Shown: positions 56,584-64,000 of the stretch, in pieces
Layout of the letters: the number at the start of each line of letters is the position of its first letter
Numbering within the stretch: position 1 is the first letter of the stretch
Assembly (NCBI GenBank): GCA_003254905.1
Contig: QANU01009643.1
Coordinates: forward strand, 18,096 to 82,095
Direction: 5' to 3'
Length of the DNA: 64,000 bases
From: Nissolia schottii
Taxonomy: Eukaryota; Streptophyta; Magnoliopsida; Fabales; Fabaceae
Notes under the pieces: generated by a model
Databases searched by the model: none
What the model was told of the DNA's origin: nothing
Seen by the model: the letters and a program-made list of their open reading frames with translations, nothing else
Translations under genes and position numbers: made by a program

Positions 56584-59372
56584 ATGGCTAGCATGCCTTT
56601 CTTCAAGTCGCTCACAATAGCAGACTCGTCATCGTGCTTACTCTCTCTTCCCTCACTCTCCCACACCAAAACCAAACACCACCCCTTTATCTCAAACCCT
56701 TCTTCGAAGCCGCTCAAATTCCAATTCCAGTTGGCATCATGCGCCAACTCTTCAATTTTCTCACCATCTCTTTCCATCATCAGAAGGAGAACCACCCACA
56801 ATTCCCCTCTCCTCACTCTTGTAGCCCAGACATCTGATTGGGCCCAACAGCAAGATGAAGAAAATGATGAAGAACCAACATGGGAGAACCAAGATGGACC
56901 CGCATGGGTAAACCAAGATGATGATGTTGATGAGGGCGAAGGAGAAGGAGAAGGGGGTTATGCAGAACCACCAGAGGAAGCAAAAATCTTTGTTGGGAAC
57001 TTGCCTTTTGATGTTGACAGCCAGAAGCTTGCGATGCTCTTTGAGAAGGCTGGCACTGTGGAAATTGCCGAGGTGAGTCCATTTTTTTCAAGCACCCCTT
57101 TTGAGGGTTTTATTTTTTATGGTATTGTGATTTGAGGTTTTCAAAGTTTTAAACTTTCTGAATGTGTGTTTGGATATGTGGATCTTGTGTCGCGATTTTC
57201 AGGTAATTTATAACAGGGCAACTGATAGAAGTCGTGGGTTTGGATTCGTGACGATGAGTACAGTTGAAGAGGCTGACAAGGCTGTGGATGAGTTCAGTGG
57301 CTATGTAAGTTGTTAATTGTGTTTTTATGCTGGGGGTGATTGTATTGAGAAAGGGTTGCAATTTAGGGCTAAGAAAATGCTGTGCTAGAATAGTTTCTTA
57401 TAAAATGTAGACGCAGCAGAGTTGTAAGTATGACATGATGATATGGTTCTTCAGTTTATAGTTGGCAAATCGTGATCTGCTCCAACGCGGAAGCAACTTT
57501 TGTTCACTTCAGCTTGAGGTTAAATCATGTTGAAATGTATTGTTTTTGCCAAACATGTTAAAATGTGTTCAAACTCAAGCATCCTTCAAACCATGGTTTA
57601 CTTCCGAAACGGAAAATAAACACATTCTCATTCTGATAACCTAACGGGAAAACAAATAAGTGAGCAGGGCTGTCATTTGTTGACTTTAAAGGGCTAGTTT
57701 TGCACTGCAAACTTTAACCCCCACACCACAACTGAAAGAAAACATGGGAATTTCGGTCTTGGACAAACTAGGAAGAGCAAGCGTGAACCGATGAATTAAG
57801 TTTATGTTTACTTCTGTGTACGCTACAATAGTCAACAATCCCCCTGTTAATATACCTGCCAACCCCTTTTTCTAATGGCATATTTTCAGCTCCTTTGAAC
57901 CTGTAACACTTCTTTTATGCCTGTCAGTTCACCCCTTTGAGAAGAATATTGGAGCTTTGCATAGCATATAAGTACCTCTAGATTGATGTTTTGCTGTAGA
58001 AATGAGAGTGGGAAACTGTTATTTGTATATTCAAGTCTTTTTTACTATCTGCAAAGTAGTTTACCGTAGACATTATTAGGTTGATCAACGAGGCTTGCTA
58101 ATCTTGCTGGTGTAAGTGCCTATTTCTTTCTTGTTCATGCTTTGTACTCATCATAGTAAAAACCTTGGAAATTTAAAGAGTGGCAAGGAATTGTGGAAAG
58201 TTTCTTACTAAAACACTTGGTAGATTTTTCCAAATGCATTTTAATACCTTCTTACTTCAGTACCTACTTTACATCTTAAAATTGGAAACTTCATACATTT
58301 ATATTTGGAATGTTACTGGTTGTAATTATTGACTTTATCACTACTGAACGAAATAAAACTGAATCTTTAGCATTGAAATGTTAGACATATGAGGCAAGGA
58401 AAGTTTTCTGCGTGTATAACTGCGTGTTGACATTTCTCTTTTCCCAGTTCAAATATGTCTTACATGTGACATTCCCTTTACCGGGACCACTGCATGTATC
58501 GTTAATATTTTCTTTCTTACTGTATTTATTGTGGTTTGCTGAGTTCTTTTGGATCCTATCCTTCTTTTATGTAATAGGAGTTAGATGGAAGAGTGTTGAC
58601 TGTTAATAAGGCTGCTCCTAGAGGAACACAGCCAGAGCGCCCACCTCGAAACTTTGATTCTGCCTTAAGAGTCTATGTTGGTAACTTGCCATGGAATGTT
58701 GACAACGTCCAACTGGAGCAAATTTTCAGTGAACATGGTCAGGTTGAGCAGGCTCGGGTAGTCTACGACAGAGAGACCGGTCGATCACGTGGTTTTGGCT
58801 TTGTCACAATGTCCAGTGAGAATGATATGAATAAAGCCATTGCTGCTTTGGATGGTCAGGTATCACAGAAATGCATTCTTACTTTTTCAATGTTATCATG
58901 CCTCGCCTTCTTATCCCTCACCGAATAAACCCGAGTTACCCTCATGGTCTTCAGAATTGGAAGTTTGTTACATTTAGTTAGGTAAACTAACTATTCAGAT
59001 TGTTACGGTTAGTTATCCACCCTATATATAAACCACTTAGCACACATTTTTGTGCAATAGTTAATACATTCATTGATTCACATTCATCTCTAGTTTAGAT
59101 TAGTAATTAAATTTGTTAAAGGAAACAAGATTGCCATAGGCTAATGCTTGTGTTTTGAAAGGACAGTTTCTGAAATTGCCTTGGATTTATTTATAGTTAT
59201 TTATTGTTTTGTGGGGTTTAGGGTTTGAGGGATGGTGTAACAATATATGAAAAAAAATGAAGCATTTCAAGGATTACTTGTTGCTGATATGGTGGTTCTG
59301 GTATTGCAGAGCTTGGACGGGAGGGCAATCAGAGTGAGTGTTGCTGAGGAGAGGCCCCGGCGCAGCTTCTGA
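56584..59372 (+). CDS. Chloroplast RNA-binding protein with two RRMs (cpRNP, CP31-like)
   Basis: Four exons, 56584-57072, 57203-57304, 58578-58859 and 59310-59372, all phase 0 with GT-AG introns, give 311 aa. Chloroplast RNPs are nuclear-encoded stromal proteins that stabilise plastid mRNAs and assist editing. Seen: a Ser/Thr-rich N-terminus (1-80) suited to a transit peptide, and an acidic linker (about 90-132, with [14 protein letters not shown]). RRM1 spans about 134-212 with RNP2 IFVGNL (135-140) and RNP1 RGFGFVTM (174-181). RRM2 spans about 228-306 with VYVGNL (229-234) and RGFGFVTM (268-275). The tail ends ERPRRSF. Acidic domain plus twin RRMs and about 310-330 aa fit the CP31/CP29 type. 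The start is the first ATG after a pyrimidine-rich leader and opens the transit-like region. No damage seen. Confidence 0.95.
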
Positions 59373-59831
59373 GCGGTAACTGGAGTAATCATCTATGTGT
59401 GCCGCATGAGTTTCTTTTTTATGGCTGAGGATATAGTGTCAATCTTAATTTTTTTAATAGCCCTTCTGTGGCAGCTTGTTTAAGGTTAGATTTACATGTT
59501 TTAATGTTATTAATTTGATGTCTAGACTCCAGATGACAATGATTGAAGTTCAAATTCCAACTCCAAGAGATTTTGAAGAAACTTTTGTTGTCTTTGCTTT
59601 TGTTCCATTTTGTTTTCTCTTGATGAACCAATATAGAAATTGTCCTTATACCAGAAATGGGTCAAAGAAATTCAAAACCGAGAAGGGCCACGCTCTAAGG
59701 ATATTTTAGTAAAAGGAAGGAGTGAGGGCGACCAAAGAGTTAAATGAGGTTGCAACAATCCCCCTGTTAATAAAATTTAATATAGTCAACTCTAAGAAAG
59801 TCAATATTAAAAAATATTAAGAAGTAAAAGA
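59373..59831. other. 3' flank of the cpRNP gene
   Basis: The 3' UTR is expected here. Frames at 59476-59709 have no recognisable domain. The phrase 'caacaatccccctgttaat' at about 59753-59771 also occurs inside intron 2 of the gene, at about 57834-57851. Confidence 0.5.
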
Positions 59832-60593
59832 TGATTGGGGAGGATAATAGTTGACCTATTCAATGATTTCAAAACAAAGTGAAATTCACATTGGAGGCGA
59901 CCAATTCAGCAGTGATCAAAAGGTGACCAACTTAGCAGTAATCAAGGAGTGGCTAATTCACGAACTTAAGATTTTCAAAGCAAATAAAGACAAAATAACA
60001 ATTTCAAGGACGATTAATGATTTGGTGTCAAAAATAACGGTTAGAGCACAATTTAAATTAAAAATTCAAATACATGGAAGTTAATTGGAATCAAAATGAG
60101 GTGGTTAATTAGAAAAAGATTGCAGTTCCAAAGATGAATCTTCACTAGCACATAGTGAGGATCTCATACCTTAAATGCATCAAGTACAAGTGGTGAACAT
60201 GCACGGGACTTTCTATAAATAGGTGCCTTAAGTGCAACATTAGGCCGGAATACACACGTACACACTCACCAAGTCTCAGGTTATGTTTGTTTAGCGAGAC
60301 AAGACAAAAATACTGAGACACAAGGACAGAAATCGTGTTTGTTTATTGAGACAGACACTGAAATTTGTGTCTCAGGACAAATTTTTTTTTATAGTTTGTG
60401 TACCTCCATTTTTTTGGACATAGGGACAGAAATTCATCAATATTTTTCTTCCCATTTTACTCTTGTCATATGTTGTTTACCACCATGGCTGGCAGCTACA
60501 CTACACCACCACCGTACCACCCAACCTCAAAGCCCTCCAAACACACTGCCACCGCGAGAAGAACAGGGAAGACCACCACTCTACACATGGGGC
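59832..60593. repeat. Head-to-tail duplication, left copy (762 bp)
   Basis: Matches 60595-61370 throughout with a few substitutions and small indels, and ends exactly before the N at 60594. It includes an element-like part with 'gagacaagacaaaaatactg' and 'gtgtctcaggacaaattttt'. Confidence 0.95.
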
Positions 60594-60594
60594 N
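60594..60594. other. Single-N junction between duplicated segments
   Basis: An N at the exact join of the two copies, as at 52160. Confidence 0.9.
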
Positions 60595-61370
60595 TGATTG
60601 GGGAGGATAATAGTTGACCTATTCAATGATGTCAAAACAAAGTGAAATTCACATTGGAGGTGACCAATTCAGCAGTGATCAAAAGGTGATCAACATGGCA
60701 GTAATCGAGGAGTGGTTAATTCAAGAACTTAAGATTTTTAAAGCAAATAAAGACAAAATAACAATTTCAAGGACGATTAATGATTTGGTGTCAAAAAACT
60801 GTTAGAGCACAATTTAAATTAAAAATTCAAATACATGGTAGTTAATTGGAATCAAAATGAGGTGGTTAATCAGAAAAAAATTATGGTTCCAAAGATGAAT
60901 CTTCACTAGCACATAGTGAGGATCTCAGACCTTAAATGCATCAAGTACAAGTGGCGAACATGCACGAGGATTTTCAATCCTATAAATAGGTGCCTTAAAT
61001 GCAACATTAGGCCGGAATACTCACGTATAATCCTTACACTCACTCACCAAGTCTCAGAGGTTATGTTTGCTTAGCTAGACAAGACAAAAATATTGAGACA
61101 CAAGGACAGAAATCGTGTTTGTTTATTGAGACAGACACTAAAATTTGTGTCTCAGGACAAATTTTTTTATAGTTTCTGTACCTCCATTTTTTTGGACATA
61201 GGGACAGAAATTCATCAATATTTTCTTCCCATTTTACTTGTGTCATATTTTGTTTACCACCATGGCTGGCGACTACACCACACCACCACCGTACCACCCA
61301 ACCTCAAAGCCCTCCAAACACACTGCCACCGCGAGAAGAACAGGGAAGACCACCACTCTACACATGGGGC
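60595..61370. repeat. Head-to-tail duplication, right copy (776 bp)
   Basis: Starts tgattggggaggataatagt like 59832 and ends cacatggggc like 60593, continuing into unique sequence. About 14 bp longer than the left copy because of small insertions near 60970 and 61031. Confidence 0.95.
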
Positions 61371-61600
61371 AAAGGAGGAGTTAGGAGCATCTCATCCTCT
61401 GAGCTGAGCCTGACACAAACTTCATGTAACAACCTTTTTTTTTTTAAAAAAAAAAGGAGGACTGAACCATTACAATGGTCCTAGCACGTTGCAGCGGTGC
61501 GACCTGGTTGGGCGTGTATTGCTCATTGAGTGCTACAGTGGTATAGGTTAGATGACATGCAGAGGAAGTCATTTTTCTCCTATTAGTATAACCCTCCCCT

Positions 61601-62160
61601 AGGTGTTTTTACTTACTAATTCACTCAGAGAGCTCTGAAGGTTGTGCTTTAAGCGCAACCTTTCTCTCAACTCTAGTTTTCTTTTGTTCGTGGGGAAGCA
61701 GTCCCTTAATGTAGGGTGTCAGGAGCTCTTAGCGCTCTACAGTCGTTATCCGTTCCAAGTGACTGGTTTTAATCATGGCATATATTTGCCATTAGTATTA
61801 TTTCTATGAAATATTTTTATGCATGTTTTCAGTTAATTTTATTGTTAGTTAAATTATGTCTTTTTATTTTAGAAATTATTTTATGTCTTTTATTTATAGA
61901 AAATATTTTAGAACTCATGAAAATCATTTCTAAAATAAATACGTGGTCTGAAAATAGATTGTGAAGAAAGTCACTCACCCGAAAATGACTGACAACTAAG
62001 AAGCACAGACGCTAGGAGCTCCTAACACCTTACATGGAGGCACTGATTCCCCATAGACAGGGTAACAAGAAGGAGAAAGAATAAAAATAATTGGAGAGAT
62101 TAATCTCATTAAAAGTAAAACCTTCAAGCCCTTGAGTGAATTAGCAAGTCTAAACACTCA
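61601..62160. repeat. Long imperfect inverted repeat
   Basis: The arm 61601-61740 (actaattcactcagag ... gaagcagtcccttaatgtag ... aggagctcttagcg) matches the reverse complement of 62005-62160 (gctaggagctcctaac ... ggcactgattcccc ... ccttcaagcccttgagtgaa). The loop of about 260 bp is AT-rich. Either a fold-back element or two facing copies of a repeat. Confidence 0.7.
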
Positions 62161-62169
62161 TGAGAGACT

Positions 62170-63384
62170 TCTATATATCAGGGGAGCTCAGACCCCCTCT
62201 AGATTTTGCTTCTGATGTAGGACTTCTATTTCGTGCCACTGCAGTGCACTGGGAGCGCTGCAATGCGTGTCCTTTTCCTTTTTTTTTTCTTCTTTCTACG
62301 GATCACCACAACAATGACCTAAAGTATAGGAAATAAAATAGAAAAGTGAAGAAACATAAACTATGGAGGCAGATTATGAAGTTGTCATCCTTCCCTCTAT
62401 AACCTATGTCTATTTATAATCTCAAAGTGCACAAGAATAGGGTTCAGGTTTGCATCTAACAAAAACAATGCCTTCTAGTTCGTGCTGCAGCGCGTCCATA
62501 ACACTGTAGTGACACGAAGCCAAACTTCAGTTGCAGCGCTGTGGGGGGCGCTACAGTGACACAATAAATTCACGCGCTACAACATTATGGGCATGCTGCA
62601 GCGGCCTATTGGAAACAATTACTTACACTGCACTCTATGATCTTAGTTCCTTTTGCGCTAATTCTCACACAGGTACTTGATCCTCTATGATCCTAACAAC
62701 TCAAACACAAGACGTTAAACGTATAAGTTACTTGAGATAATTAAAATCATTCAAAACGGCCCCTTTAATTACATTTTCCATAATTTATCATAAAAGAGGG
62801 CAATGACACACACCAAAACATCGTTAATTCCAATGTGTGATCAAATAATAATTTATAACTAAGTAAACCCCAAAAAAACGTAGTAAAGGGGGCTAGCCTA
62901 GGTTGTCTCTCAATGAAGCAATTTGAAACTCAATTACAAGTTTAACTAAATTGGGAAGGTTCATTTGATGAATTTGAATTAAAGAGAAAACAAAATAGAA
63001 ATAAATCAACAATGATAAAAAAGCAATATCCTGCATATAGTGTTTCTAGATTTAAGGATTTATTGTCATCGATTCCTAATTAATTATTCATAAAAGGGGA
63101 TGTTGTTGTTAGTTGAAATCTCAAACTAACACACAATTGACATAAGAGGCTATAATCGTCAATCCCCCAAGCACCAATTGCACAACCTAATTAGATCTAA
63201 TTAGTTCCCCCAAAAAGTTTCCAAATCCTAAATCAATAAATCCTATGATCATCAAGATCTATCAACCTAGAATCAACCCTAACCAATAACATGCAATCGC
63301 TATATTACTAATTAGGGGCGGAACAAATCATGAATAAACATTAAGCACAAGAATCTCCAATTAAATCCTAATCTAGAGTTATCG
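62170..63384. repeat. Non-coding repeat region with GCTGCAGCG / CACTGTAGTG words
   Basis: Between 62235 and 62610 the words cactgcagtg, agcgctgcaatgcg, gctgcagcgcg, cactgtagtgaca, ttgcagcgctg, gcgctacagtgaca and gctgcagcgg recur. They are palindromic or paired across short spacers. Related words (cgttgcagcggtgcg, gtgctacagtgg) occur at 61485-61545. The remainder to 63384 is AT-rich, without ORFs. Confidence 0.55.
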
Positions 63385-64000
63385 TGTAACACCCTAGCTT
63401 AGCAGCTTATGCTTAAGTCATAATCTGTGTCTGCTAAGTTGTTATCTGCTGCGTGGGCATACTAATAGTCCCTACTTTATTCTAGAAAATAGTTAAGTTA
63501 TCTGAAAGTAAGGACCCTTTTTTTTTAAACATAAATTGTTTTTACGTGTCAAAGTAGAGCCATACGTATGAATTATCATAAGTCCCATATAGTCGTATAA
63601 CAGATCAATGCGGGCGTCGTCTGTCATACATGTACATACATAATTAGTAAAGTAAACAGTACCAAGTGGGTCCAACAGTTAATGTCATACATATCAGACA
63701 GTCATGTGTACATATCATAAATACTGTACTAGTACATAAAAAGGGCTATACATATCCTAAGCTCGTACATACTATTAGAGCTACAAAATGACATACAACA
63801 AAATACATATGAAACTAGGGCTACTAGCAAAAAGGCGTCGTCACTGATAACAGGGTCTGGGAACAGGGCTGGGCAAATCTCCAGCTCATCCTCGCTGGGG
63901 TCCTCCTCAGGATCCTCCTCCTCGTCCTCCTACTCCTGCTCCTCCCCTGTCTCAGGGTCTACAGTCCTAACTCAGCTGCGAAGGATCCGCCGCTTCTTCG
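63385..64000. mobile_element. Second copy of the TGTAACACCC long LTR, cut by the window end
   Basis: Begins TGTAACACCCTAGCTTAGCA at 63385. From 63417 it follows the LTR inside the MULE (35970 onward) with few differences, including 'gtaaagtaaacagtaccaag' and 'gatccgccgcttcttcg' of the embedded ORF. The middle of the ORF is deleted here (jump near 63940). This copy supplies the intact LTR start missing from the MULE copy. Confidence 0.85.

Overview
The window is nuclear DNA from a flowering plant, most likely a dicot and quite possibly a legume. The support is AT-rich intergenic DNA, GT-AG introns, a plant-type L1 LINE, MITEs, MULE, hAT, copia and gypsy remnants, and gene families typical of plants. 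The legume guess rests on remembered resemblance of the P450s and palindrome-bearing repeats to soybean-type sequence, and was not tested. About 90% of the window is non-genic or transposon-derived. It holds one 700-base gap (25511-26210) and three single-N junctions (52160, 54980, 60594).

Layout. (a) 1-6670: GA/GT microsatellites, a possible hAT end, a small spliced ORF of unknown origin and a MITE. (b) 6671-11753: a complete but dead L1-type LINE bounded by a 17-bp target-site duplication, with an RRM-type ORF1. (c) 12695-23418: a tandem cluster of CYP71-clan cytochrome P450s: two full-length two-exon genes (12695-14404 and 19268-21768) and a frameshifted, internally deleted third copy (about 23275-23418). 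The same ~0.6-kb TIR element sits just upstream of both intact genes, in opposite orientations. (d) 24650-26210: a degenerate ~40-bp hairpin array and the gap. (e) 26997-27407: a small intronless gene for a very basic 136-aa protein. (f) 31228-35025, minus strand: an eight-exon proline-transporter-like amino-acid permease of 448 aa. (g) 35674-39939: a MULE with 9-bp TSD and ~170-bp TIRs enclosing about 3.8 kb of long-LTR retrotransposon sequence. That LTR has an acidic-tailed ORF and a six-unit hairpin array. (h) 40206-42608: a ~480-bp direct repeat flanking a fragment resembling the start of the HEATR1/UTP10 gene. (i) 43577-50660: nested remains of copia pol, gypsy gag, a hAT element with 8-bp TSD, and a second long LTR. 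(j) 49857-54279 and 59832-61370: two head-to-tail duplications whose junctions are exactly the single Ns, probably unmerged alleles. (k) 56584-59372: a four-exon gene for a chloroplast RNA-binding protein with two RRMs (311 aa). (l) 61371-64000: repeats, ending in a second copy of the LTR seen inside the MULE.

The genes do not form one pathway. The P450 cluster is a tandem duplication. The permease, the basic orphan and the chloroplast RNP are independent single genes. The most unusual structures are the hairpin array at 37545-37719, whose stems differ in matched pairs while the loop is constant, and the repeated finding of family-specific short palindromes in several otherwise unrelated repeats.
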